From: Limnanthes douglasii subsp. nivea
Taxonomy: Eukaryota; Streptophyta; Magnoliopsida; Brassicales; Limnanthaceae
Direction of reading: 5' to 3'
Assembly (NCBI GenBank): GCA_036936605.1
Contig: JAUPFV010000005.1
Coordinates: 153,947,195-154,011,194, forward strand
Length of the DNA stretch: 64,000 nucleotides
Each line of letters starts with the position of its first letter. Position 1 is the first letter of the stretch. This document shows positions 33,541 to 44,700 of the stretch, in pieces. The translations under genes and the position numbers were made by a program. The notes below the pieces were generated by a model. That model was not told the DNA's origin. It saw only the letters and a list, made by a program, of their open reading frames with translations, and searched no databases.

Positions 33541-34634
33541 GGTGGTCATACACTACGTGCACTGTTGGTACGTAAGAGTGCAAATCGATGCACCAGCACT
33601 AATTTTTGTTTTATATAAAAAAATTGATCGTCGTTACCTTTTCCGTCAAATAAACCACCTTCTCCGATGAGCGAAGCTCGTCCTCCACCTCCACCTCCGA
33701 AGATAGTAACTCGTGCATGATAATCCTATAATCCGGTTCAGTCATGTTTAATCTTGTATATTAAAATAAGTTGGAAAAAAGTTTGAAGAATGTTTGAATG
33801 TTTGTGAAAGATGTTGGAATGTTCAAGAAGTCTATCTAAGAACTTCAGTAACTTATGGCAATATCAGGTTTAATCTAGTAAATGAAAGTATTTCTTATGG
33901 TTTGGGTTAGTAAATTATGTTGTTTTTGAAATTGGTTGAATTTAGGAATACTTAGTGTTTATTCTTCATCAATGTCAGTTCCGTAATAAAATGAAAATTT
34001 GGGGTAAATTTGTATCGAATAAGTCAAAGTTGGGTCAAAGAAGATTTTTGGGTGAATATATATTGGTTTTGGGTGATTTTAGCCTGACTTAATTTTTTAT
34101 TGTTTAGACAATAATTGTTGCAATCAAATTACATACGAAAAATATTTTTAATCATTACAGCTTACAACATTATTCATGTTAATCATGTATGTTTAACATG
34201 AATAATTTTGTTATTCATTTTATTTTATCAAGAATACTCTTAACCTTTTTGGCATTAATTATTTCAATCAAATTACACACAAATAATATTGTTAATTATT
34301 TTAATTTGATTAACTATTAGTGTTACGCATACATAAATAATATTAATCTTGTTATATTAAGGTTCTATTTTTGGTAACCACAGTTGGTCATTTGAATTCA
34401 AAGAAAATATTTTTTTTTACCTAGTTTCCTTTTTGTAGTAATGATAATTTATTATATTATAAGATAGAAATGTCTTATCAAATATATGATGATTTTGACT
34501 TTGACTAAATGTTAAAAGTACTTCTACTAGACAAATTAGTGGTGCGTATGATATGGTTTTAGGAATGGACACTCGATAATAAATGATTTAACTACTATTG
34601 TTATAAAATGAAAATTGATGTCAATGTTGTTTGG
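33541..34634. other. AT-rich spacer; possible small first exon on minus strand
   Basis: There is no supported gene. On the minus strand an ATG at 33745 opens MTEPDYRIIMHELLSSEVEV, which reads on to VVYLTEK and then meets a splice-donor-like AAG/GTAACG at about 33639. It could be the first exon of an antisense gene of the neighbouring gypsy fragment or of an unrelated gene; I recognise no family. Confidence 0.3.
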
Positions 34635-35318
34635 AACAAATGAGGAAAACACTACTTGGGGCCACATCATAATATCTCCAAGAATGTTGCCAACTGCTAA
34701 AAAAGACACAACTCCTTAAAGTTTGAGTTTTTGAAAGCGCGAAAACCAAGTACTTGAAACTCTATAATGAGATAGAGGGATTATACAGAATTGGATCAAA
34801 TGAAAAATCATAAACGTATATAAAATAAGACAAGTAGGTTGAAGAAACTAGGTAAGCTTACAAATATTACAGAAATGAAAAATCAAGACGGTATACTAGT
34901 CATATTACAACAATGAAAAATCAAGACGGTATATTATTTCATATTCAAACAACTACCAAACCGGTTAAAGACAACTACCAAGATGGTGTACTAGTTCCAA
35001 GAATATTTTCCTGATTTATTATCTTTAACTGATTTGGTAGTTGTTTGAATATGAAATAGTACACCGCCTTGATTTTTCATTGTTGTAATATTTATAAGCT
35101 CACCTAGTTTCTTCAACCTACTAGTCAAATTATATATATGTTTATGATTTTTCATTTGATCCAATTCTCTATAATCCCTCTATCTCATTATAAAGTTTCA
35201 AGCACTTGGTATTCGCGCTTTCAAACTCAAATTTTAAGTGGTTTTTATCTTTTTTAGCAATTGGCAACATTCTTGGAATTTTTTTAATGTGGCCCCAAGT
35301 AGTGTTTTTTGATTTGTT
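34635..35318. repeat. 0.68-kb imperfect inverted repeat (foldback/MITE-like)
   Basis: The left arm begins AACAAAT (34635) followed by AAAACACTACTTGGGGCCAC. The right arm ends GTGGCCCCAAGTAGTGTTTT then ATTTGTT (35318). Internal blocks pair in order: CCAAGAATGTTGCCAA with TTGGCAACATTCTTGG, GTTGAAGAAACTAGGT with ACCTAGTTTCTTCAAC, and CAAACAACTACCAAA with TTTGGTAGTTGTTTG. The loop lies near 34975-35025. Arms of about 300 bp with frequent mismatches and small indels suggest an old foldback element or inverted duplication. The open frame at 35206-35445 lies partly in the right arm and is not a gene. Confidence 0.85.
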
Positions 35319-35984
35319 GCACGTGTTAGAACTCATTTTCCATTGTCTATGTGGTATCTATAATATAGTTATTGGCAAGTGCACTACTTGTTTTCTTGTT
35401 AAAAAAAAGAACATATACTATGATTGTGAGAGGGACTCGGTATGAGTTGTGTGCATACATGCTTCCACTGAGACTGTATTGCAGTCCATTACACGAAAAA
35501 ATGTTTTATGTGTTCAAATATAGTTGAATGTGTATGTTTGTGAAATATAAAAAAAATCAAATTTACTATTAATCAAACAATCTGTTTTTAGTTTGATTGA
35601 TGTTATGATTTAATATCAAATAAAATTTATAAAAACAATTCATGGTGGTAGGTGCAACATCTTTTTATAACATAAAATTGGCCCAATCATGGCTCGTTCA
35701 GATAGACGATATAATGTATAATGTCCACTATTGTTAAAGATATCCTACAACTAGCAAAGTGGTCGTGATTAGAGGAAATAAAAAAACATTCAGGAAATGT
35801 TATGTAACGTTCGCCCTCAAAGTATAATAACCAGAAAGTGTAAGTGTTACTTTAGAGGGAGTAGATGATCCCAAAGAATAAGTCGGGGGAAGAATAAAAC
35901 AATGTAATCATAAAACTAGGAAAAATACTAAAGATTGCTCAAAACATCCTAAGCAATCTTAGGTAAAAAATGTTTTTTTAAAAA
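35319..35984. other. AT-rich spacer, no gene seen
   Basis: No coding, RNA or repeat feature could be supported here. Confidence 0.6.
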
Positions 35985-36530
35985 CAACTTAGATATGTTT
36001 CCATGGAGTACACATGACGTAACTAGAGTCCCAACATAAGTCATATGTTATTAATGGAACAAAAATAATGCTCGATCTACTATAAAAAAAATCTTACTCC
36101 CAACAAAAGACAGAGGCGATTGTTGTTGAACAGAAGATTGATAACCATATGACACATACGGAATCTCATTATCCAATGTGAACAACTAATCATGTATTGG
36201 TAAAAAAATAAAAATAGAAAAGGAAGGATGTATGTAGACTTCACATACTTAAACAAGACATGTCTGAAGGGTCATTTATTACTACCAAGAATTGACCAAC
36301 TTGTAGATGCAACATCATGAAATAATATGATATCCTTCATGGATTCTTTTGCATGTTATAATCATATGCAGAATAAAAAATATGATCAAGAACATAAAAT
36401 GTTCATCACCTAAAAAGGGTCACATTATTACAGAGGAATGCCTTTCAAACTGGAAAATACTAGAACAACCTATCAAAGTCTAGTAAATAAGATATTTGTA
36501 CTCAAATACACAGAAACAGCAAGATCATAC
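35985..36530 (+). pseudogene. Ty3/gypsy reverse transcriptase remnant
   Basis: With stops and frameshifts, the plus strand reads MYVDFTYLNKTCLKG, LLPRIDQLVDATS, SFMDSFACYNHM and RGMPFKLENTRTTYQSLVNK. These are in the order of a Tat-type gypsy RT (compare the RT of elements 1 and 2). Just upstream, DMFPWSTHDVTRVPT matches the segment that precedes RT. The YIDD box is not found. No LTR or other domain is attached. 36531-37240 shows nothing I can name. Confidence 0.75.
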
Positions 36531-37239
36531 TGATGATATGTTAGTAACCTGATTACGACTACAATATCAGAAGATCTTGCTCCTTGTGCCAAAGTGAAAC
36601 ATTTAAAATTACAGAATGAGATCCACGGTTACGACAACATAATGAGTTTTTTTTTCCGGAGTTGGCAATGGTCTTATATCAATGTATTTGGTCTGTTATT
36701 CTTTAGGAATAAATTTTCCAGTTTTCAATGAGCTCTCATCGACAAATGCTATAATTTGGAATGCAATTACCCCTTCATTCGCAATAAATGGTTAACCAAT
36801 CATTCTTTACACCTTTAAAACTCATGATTGTTGCAAATAACTAGCCAAACTTAGTTACAGTTATTTCCATAATTCCCGCATGCTCAAGATTTGAAACGTT
36901 TCAACAAGGGAAATAGACTCAACTTTTGTTCCCAAAACTAGCTTTCTTCATGTGATTTTTTAATTATAAACATTTAACATGCACGGTCGGTATGGATCAA
37001 TACAAAATAATCAAAGAATTTTCAATTATTTACCTAAAAAAGGTATTGTAACTTGGAATATGATGATATCTATTTTACAAAATCAATGAAATATATTCAC
37101 AAATGGCTCAAACACAAACAAAACTAAAGAAAATTTATATATAAGAACATATGATTTTAACATGGTGCGATAATAATGTCTACGTCCACAAGCGTCGCTA
37201 GAGAAAAGTATTTCACTATGATAGAAGATGATTACATAT

Positions 37240-37532
37240 TTTAGACCCATTGTGTCATTATGTCATTAGACTCATGCTATTAACAACTATCAATGACACA
37301 AAAATATATCTAGTGAACACATATAACATTGTGAACACAAAAATCACAAGGCACATTATTTGACTTATTCTCAATGAATCTTCCCCTTAAGGGCAACTTT
37401 CTTCACTATCAACAAACAAACTTCTATTTATCTGATTCACCAAATACCCCTAAGGCATTCATTGATGTTGCGAACACCAATCCAGTTTAGGCAGTCCTTA
37501 CACTTCTGAACAGATACTGCTTTGGTCATTAT
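37240..37532 (-). pseudogene. Ty1/copia C-terminus remnant, host of gypsy element 2
   Basis: The minus strand reads TKAVSVQKCKDCLNWIGVRN next to gypsy element 2, the conserved end of copia RNase H (family form TKPVxxxKFxHCLDLIGV). The rest of the domain lies at 47932-48260, on the other side of the element. The left limit is uncertain; the copia 3' LTR was not identified. Confidence 0.65.
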
Positions 37533-37535
37533 TGG

Positions 37536-37796
37536 TGAGAAATTAAGTTGTAAAGAGTGAATTAAGAACAGAGAATCCACAGTGAGAATTTCCAAAAGTG
37601 AAAAGTACCTCTGAATATTTCATAGGTCAAAATAACTCCTTCAGCCTCTTTAAATAGGCCAGGTGAGTTAGTTAGAGAAAACGGTTACATATTGTTAAAT
37701 TTACAACTTAACCCCTAGGTTCTTCCTAAAGTCTAATTTAATCCTATAATTACAGCATTTATCACTTTAGTCCCTAAAGAATACTTTTCCTTATCA
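37536..37796 (-). repeat. gypsy element 2, 3' LTR (left copy)
   Basis: A 261-bp LTR, TGAGAAATT...CCTTATCA on the plus strand, identical to 47671-47931. The minus strand carries CTATTTAAAG near 37642-37652, a possible TATA box. Confidence 0.97.
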
Positions 37797-38198
37797 GTAG
37801 CCCCCCTAGTTCTTATATATCTATGTATAAGAACTATTAGCTCTTCGAACTCTTCTTCGGATCAGCATTATTTTATATCTTTATTATGATTAAATCCAAT
37901 AAACCAGGAATCTCTTCGAACTGGCGAGTAAGTGCAAATGAATTTCTCAACTGCCTCGAATTCAACTCCTCATCGAATTTGACTTCTTGTGGTACTGCGT
38001 TGCCTTTGGTTTTTACACCTGATTACTTCACACATAGTTTAACAACACTTCGAAATTTCTAAACTCTACTCGATGGACTGATTAGACTGCTAGTAGTAGA
38101 CCTGTGACATCATTAGTTTCCTTTTCGTTTCATATTCCAGCGAATGAGAAGAGATTACTTGTTCCTTGCTTTCACATTCTCGATGTTACTCTTTACTC

Positions 38199-38394
38199 TA
38201 TAAATACTCAGCTATTCATTCAGTAAGAGCTTTTTAGAGAATCCACCTTTGAAACATCTCCAGATTGTTCTTCATCTTCAACCTACTCATCTTCAACCTG
38301 CTCATCTTCAACCTGTTCATCTTCTCTTGTTCATCTTCAACCTGTTCATCTTCTCTTGTCTTACTAAGCAACCTCTCATACCAAAAACCATTGT
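38199..38394 (+). promoter_or_regulatory. putative promoter and 5' leader of antisense gene
   Basis: TATAAATA at 38199-38206 lies about 190 bases before the antisense gene ATG. The leader between them is pyrimidine-rich, with repeated CATCTTCAACCTG and CATCTTCTCTTG units (38270-38360). Together with the spliced frame it suggests the gene has its own promoter inside the element. Confidence 0.55.
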
Positions 38395-41196
38395 ATGAGA
38401 AGATACCCTAAATACAATAGATTTAAACCCAGAAGACCAATAAGATCAAAGAAAAATCTTTTTCCTGGTTCCAGTAACCAAGTATTTGGGGCCTACGATT
38501 ATCTTTGTATTTCTCGAAGAGCCAAAGAATACAAAGCTGCTGGGTTGATCTATAACGGTCCTCACTCTTCCTGCACCACTTTTAAATATGGCAACTTTAA
38601 TCCAAACCTTGCCACTTCGTCTTCACCTCTAGCTTCTAACCCAGAAAGTAGCTCAACGACCTCTTCTCTCCGAAATCCAGTCAAGCCTTCACTACTAAGA
38701 CCTCATCGGAAACCTAAAGTAGTTACTTTAGACAAACCACCCACTTATAACAAATCACAACTCAAATCACCTGTCCTTCAATTCGAAGAGACAAAAAACC
38801 CTCAAACCAAAACACTTCCTCCTCAATTCGAGGCTATTAGAGCTAAACGTTCCAAAAAATCATCTTTCTTAGTAATGGGTGAAGAAACAAAAACCTCTTC
38901 CACTCCTCAACACTCTCCTCCTCCCCCACAAGAAGTGGGTGATACTACACCAGAGTGTAGTCAGCCAATTCCTGTGACTCAACAAGAAACACAAACTCGA
39001 AGTCACTCCGAGGAAGGTCACAAAAAGGATGATTCAGAAGCTACTGAATCTGATGCCGAGGAGGAATCCGAGGCTGAAGGCGTAGCTCCTCCAAAGAAAC
39101 CTCGAGGGAAAAAAGCTCTTATTACTCTTCCTGATACGGTTGCCTGCTTAGTTCAAGAAAATCTCAAGCCTCTTTCTGCCTGGTACATTCTTGCTTTGAA
39201 GAATGTATCTTACAGCTACTACCTCGAATCAGAGAAGGAGCAACTCAGAAAACTATGGGGGTTAACTGACAACATGACTCTTCGATTACCAGTTGAAGGA
39301 GAGACACCCTTAAGCTGTCAAAAAGATGAGCTAGTAGTATACCCTGAGCTCTTCAATTGGGGACTTCGGTTTCCCCTTGATCCGATGATAGTAAAGTTCT
39401 TTGAAATCCACCAACTGTGCCCAACCCAGGTTACTCCGAACTTGCTCTTCACTTTATTTTCAGCAATCATGGTATCAAGACTTGGAGGTATCCCCCTCGA
39501 AATTGAGGACTTCATTTCAGTAACCAAAATTTCAAATGGCCCAGTTCTGCCATTTTATTACCTAACCCTTGAAGACAATTTAAAAATCATTGACGACCTC
39601 CTCGAAGCTGATAAGATCTGGAAACAAAAGTTCGTCTTCCTGTCAGGTGCCTGGGAAAATGGCAGAGATATCTCCGATGCCAACCCTTCTAAACTTACCC
39701 TCACCTGGAGAGACAATAGTAAGTGATGTTTTTCTTTATTTATGTGGTTACTTTTGAATCAATTTATTTGGCTAACTATTTGTCTCTCTTCAGAAATTCC
39801 GAGGCGATTTAAAAGTCGTCGAAAAGAAGCCAAACTTATCTTCCAGAATATGGCGGAGTGGGCTGAAAAGGCTTGGGGAAATGGCTTCCATTCAGCATTT
39901 GATCCTATTAACTTTGTTAATAGCCATATTTGGCGAATATCACTAGGGGCTGACTTCCCTGAAGATCCGATGACGCCACCAGATCCTCTTCTAGCAGTTC
40001 AAAGGATTCTTGCACCAGATGGAAAGTGCTACCTCCCACTTCGGAATCGAAGTGACAGCCATCTTCCTTTAAAGAAAAAAGGAAAGAAGAAACCCAGCAC
40101 CAGCAAAACTAAACCTCCCACTACTTCGAAGAGTGTAAGGAAGAGAAAAACGTCTGCACCTTCGTTTCCCACCATATCCGAAGAAGACCAGCCCATCCTG
40201 AAAAAGACAAAGAAAAGAGACACTTCTCCAAAAAAGAAAGAGAGTAAGTCCAACAAGCCCAATGACAAGAATGAGGCTGATATATTAGAGGCTGTGTTAG
40301 CTTCCGAGGCACGAGGTAGAACTTTTGTTGAGGAAAATCCTGAAGGAGGTATTACTCTGGGAGATAAACAAATAGATGACTATCTAAACCTCGAGGACTT
40401 CAACTCAAGTGGAGATTTTGTATTTCCTGGCTCTCAACCTGACAATGTTGCTCCCCCAATTTCTACTGATGCTGCTACAGCTTCAACATCTAATCCTTTT
40501 GCTCCTGTTCATCCACCATTAGTCTTTCCTCACTCAGAGAAATCCGATGAGGTAATTTCAATTCTTCAACCTTTCCCCAATCTAATTTCTGCTGTTACCA
40601 AATTATACGAAGAGGTGAGCAAATCTCAAACGCAACTGGAGCGTCTTGCCCAAGAGTTAGCTAGGAGTAGAAAAGAAACAGAATCTGAAAAGACTTCGAA
40701 AAATGAAGCACTCCAAAAATTTGAAGCTGAGAAAAAACAGCTTCTTGAAAAACACAAGGAGGAAATCGAAGCTCTTAAAACTACTCATCTGCAAGCTCTC
40801 AAAAGTCTAAAGAGTGAACATTCTACTGCTATTTCCGATGCCACGGAGCTTATTAGGGAAACTAAAGAGAAATTGGTAAAAGGCCAGACTGAGGTTACTA
40901 CACTTCGAACAGGATTCGAAGAAGAAAAGAAAGCTGCAGTCAAACAGGCTGAAACTAAGGTTAGTTCTGTGATGCTCGAAGGCATGAAGAAAACTCAAAT
41001 TGATACATCTATTCAGATCCTTCGAGAAGTTCATGCTGCTTGTCCAAGGTTGGACTTATCAAACCTTTGGAGACGAGTTCCAGAAGAGCAACGCCCAAAG
41101 GAAGCTTTCGAAGCGCCACCAAGCTCTTCCTCAGAAGAAGGAAATAACTCCGAAGAGGCGTCATCAGAAGATGAAGAAGAAGAGAATGATGCTTAA
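38395..41196 (+). CDS. spliced antisense gene of gypsy element 2 (Transposase_28-like, 908 aa)
   Basis: Exon 1 is 38395-39718 and exon 2 is 39794-41196. The 75-nt intron 39719-39793 has GTAAGT and TCTCTCTTCAG ends, and joining keeps frame (909 codons with stop). The N-terminus is basic and Ser/Pro-rich. Residues about 240-500 form the conserved domain (LRFPLDPMIVKFFEIHQLCP, IMVSRLGGIPLEIEDF, IIDDLLEADKIWKQKFVFLSG), resembling Pfam Transposase_28 (putative gypsy type transposon). Lys-rich stretches at about 530-565 could be nuclear signals. Residues about 710-835 are a coiled coil, and the tail is acidic. It is transcribed opposite to gag-pol and converges on pol. No catalytic motif is seen and function is unknown. 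The frame is intact, and homologues lie in element 1 and the fragment at 32.7 kb. Confidence 0.87.
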
Positions 41197-41356
41197 TAGA
41201 CCAAACAGTTCGCTTTTGTTTTTTGTGTATGTGATTAAGTGCTTTCCTCCTTTTTTGTAAACTTCGTATTTTATTCCACGATGAAATCACTTGTCCTCTT
41301 TTTTTTTTTTTTTCTTGAATTTCTGATATACTTGTTTAAACTGGTTATTCTTAAAC

Positions 41357-41563
41357 ATAGATGCACTCATAAGACGTGGCACCTCGAAAAATAGGTGCAC
41401 TCATAAGACGTGGCACCTCGAAAAATAGATGCACTCATAAGACGTGGCACCTCGAAAAATAGATGCACTCATAAGACGTGGCACCTCGAAAAATAGATGC
41501 ACTCATAAGACGTGGCACCTCGAAAAATAGATGCACTCATAAGACGTGGCACCTCGAAAAATT
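41357..41563. repeat. 34-bp minisatellite, six copies, each with ACGTGGC
   Basis: The unit TGCACTCATAAGACGTGGCA plus CCTCGAAAAATAGA recurs at 41362, 41396, 41430, 41464, 41498 and 41532, an exact 34-bp period. Copies are nearly identical (one has GGTGC for GATGC). Each holds ACGTGGC, the core of plant ABRE/G-box elements. It lies between the stop codons of the antisense gene and pol, in the 3' untranslated zone of both. Plant Tat-type elements are known for tandem repeats in this zone. Confidence 0.96.
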
Positions 41564-41795
41564 TGGTTGTTTCTTCAAAGCTATCGCTTCGGAAAATTAT
41601 TCTTGGTCAACTTCCAAAGATGATCAATCTTTGCCAAATTACCAAAATAATAAATCACACATCATAACAAACAACCAATGGCCAAAAGAAATTTTATTAA
41701 AAAATTCAATATCAATCAGACACCTCGTTAAAACCTTTCTGGGCCAACAGATAAGGAAAGAGTATGTCTGTTTTACAAAAATTCGAAGTTCAATT

Positions 41796-44700
41796 TTACT
41801 CACAGTACAATTTCAAGTGCTCTATGTTCCAAGGGTGCTTGAGCATCCTCCCTTCTCGATCTGATAACCTGTAGGAACCTGGTTTGACCCTCATTGTAAC
41901 TTCGTAAGGACCTTCCCAATTCGGGGCCAATTTTCCGAGGTGTTTATCCTTGGTGTGAAGAAACACTTTTCGCAACACTAGATCGCCAATTTTGAATTCC
42001 CTTCTCTTAACCTTAGCATCGTACCTGCTTCTCATTAATGTTTGATAATGGATCACATTCAAATGTGCCTTGACCCTTTTTTCTTCCAACAAATCCAGCT
42101 CCACCCTTCTAGCCTCGTCGTTATCTGCCTCGGAATATTGTAGTAGTCTATAAGAGGGCAATGTAGATTCAGCAGGGCACACAGCGTCCATCCCATATAC
42201 TAAAGAAAAGGGGGTCTCTTTTGTAGCCTCTCTAGGAGTTGTTCTATATGCCCATAATACTTCTTGGAGATAATTTGGCCATTTCCCTGCTGCTCCTGCC
42301 AAATTTTTCTTCAAGCCATCCAAAATAGACCTATTCGTAACTTCTACCTGTCCATTTGCCTGAGGATGAAAAGGAGTGGAAAAGCACTGCTGTATCCCTT
42401 TCGAAGAGCAAAAAGAGTCCATTTCCTTGTTATTAAATTGGGGACCATTATCAGTTGTTATCTTCCGAGGTACTCCAAAACGGTAGCAAATATTGCTTTG
42501 AATAAACTTGATTACATCCTTAGCCTTTGTCCCAGCTAAGGGTTCTGCTTCTGCCCACTTCGAAAAATAATCAACCGCAACGATAATCATTTGTCTCCCA
42601 CCAGAAGCCATAGGTAATGGTCCCACTAAATCAATTCCCCACCTATCGAAAGGAATCGCCTCTGAAATTGTCATTAGGGGTACTGCTGGTTTGTGTATTA
42701 AATTTGCATACCTTTGGCAAGTGTCACAACTTCGAACTAATGACTTGGCATCTTGCAAAATGGTAGGCCAATAATATCCTGCCAACAATACTCTACGCGT
42801 TAAAGCTCTAAACCCACAATGAGCTGACCCATCTCCATCATGCAGTTCGGACAAAACATTCTGAGACTCATCCTTGCCTAAACATCGTAGTAAAGGTTTC
42901 GAAGCAGACCTTTTGTACAGCACCCCATCCAGTACCACATAGCCAAGGGATTTGTACTTTATTTTCTTGAGCAAGTGTTTATCCATAGGTAATATTCCAT
43001 TTGAAATAAAGTTTAACAAGTCAAACCTCCAATCTCCTCGGGCGCACGTCGGATTATTTACCACCTCATCAACCACTTCACATTGCTCAGGATTTGATAT
43101 GATCGAAGGCGATGGTTGTGTTATAATCCATGGGTATTCTTCTGAGTAAGCCATCGTTGCCAAAGAATCGGCCATAGTATTGTTTCCTCTTCGAATATGC
43201 TCCACTTCTACATTTTCAAACTGCGCCATCATCCCCCGAAGTTCTTGTAGGTACAAAACCAAACGCTCCTTTTTAGCTTCTGATACCCCTTTAACATGGT
43301 TAACTACCAACTGTGAATCTGTTTCCAAGCGCACAAACATTGCTCCACAAATCTTCGCTAACCGCAACCCTGCTAGCACAGCCTCATATTCAGCTTCGTT
43401 ATTTGAAGCATGAAAGCCAAATTTTATAGCTTGAAACATAAATTCCCCCGTTGGTGCCACCAATTCTACTCCTGCACTTGACCATTTACTACTGGATCCC
43501 CCATCAGTTCGTATTGTCCATGTCGGATTCTCATTCACCTTTTCTGCATCTTTCTCCTCGGATCTGCTTGAGTGAAACTCCACCAAAAAATCTGCTAAAG
43601 CTTGAGCTTTGATAGCTGTTCGAGGAGAAAATAGCACATCGAAATCTCCCAGTTCCACAGACCACTTGGTCATTCTCCCTGAAATATCTGGTTTTTGCAA
43701 AACATTTTTTAACGGATATGAAGTTCGAACTACAATTGTATGTGCCTGGAAATAGGGGCGCATTTTTCTTGCTGCCACTACTACACACAGTGCCAATTTT
43801 TCGAGCTTCAAGTAACGTTTCTCAGCATCAACCAAACTTTTGCTAACATAGTAAACTGGCTTCGAAATTTTTGTGTCCTCACTGATCAAAACTGCGCTTA
43901 CTGCATAATCTGACACTGCTATATACAGAAATAACTGCTCACCTTTCCGAGGCTTTGTTAATATTTCAGGAGAGGATAAAAGATTTTTTATCTTCAAAAA
44001 GGCTTCTTCACAATCCGAAGTCCACTCAAAATTATTGGGTTTACGCAGCACCTGGAAAAAAGGCAAGCACTTATCTGAAAAACGAGAAATGAATCTGTTC
44101 AGAGCTGCTAACCTGCCTGTTAACATTTGCACTTCTTTGATATTCCGAGGTGAAGACATCGATATCAAAGCCTTCAACTGTTCTGGATCCACCTCGATTC
44201 CTCTTTCACTAATCATATACCCCAAAAATTTGCCAGATCGGACTCCAAATGTGCACTTTTCTGGGTTCAACTTCAATTGGATGGCTCTAAGATTAAAAAA
44301 CGTCTCTTCTAAATCATCAATATGTTCATCATCACTTTTGCTTTTAACAAGCATGTCATCGATGTACACTTCGATATTTCTCCCAATCTGTGAAGCGAAC
44401 GCCTTATTCATCAGCCTCTGATATGTTGATCCAGCATTTTTTAATCCGAACGGCATTACTTTATAGCAGTGTAGGCCTCTATCAGTAATAAAAGTTGTGC
44501 TTTCTTCATCATCTGGATTCATTCGAATCTGATTATACCCCGAAAAAGCATCCATGAAAGTCAGGATTTTATTTCCCGAAGTTGAATCCACTAACTGATC
44601 AATTCGAGGCACCGGGAAAGGATCTTTTGGACAGGCTCTATTCAAATCCGTGAAGTCCACGCACATTCGCCATTTTCCATTTTTCTTTTTTACTACCACC

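Noticed and set aside
35206..35445. 79-codon frame as a membrane peptide gene
   Set aside because: It lies partly in the right arm of the inverted repeat and has no coding signature.
38395..41196. Calling the antisense product a DNA transposase
   Set aside because: The Pfam family name suggests it, but I see no DDE or other catalytic motif; the name reflects its presence in gypsy elements.
41357..41563. 34-bp repeats as a CRISPR array
   Set aside because: The copies are head-to-tail with no spacers, in a plant retrotransposon.
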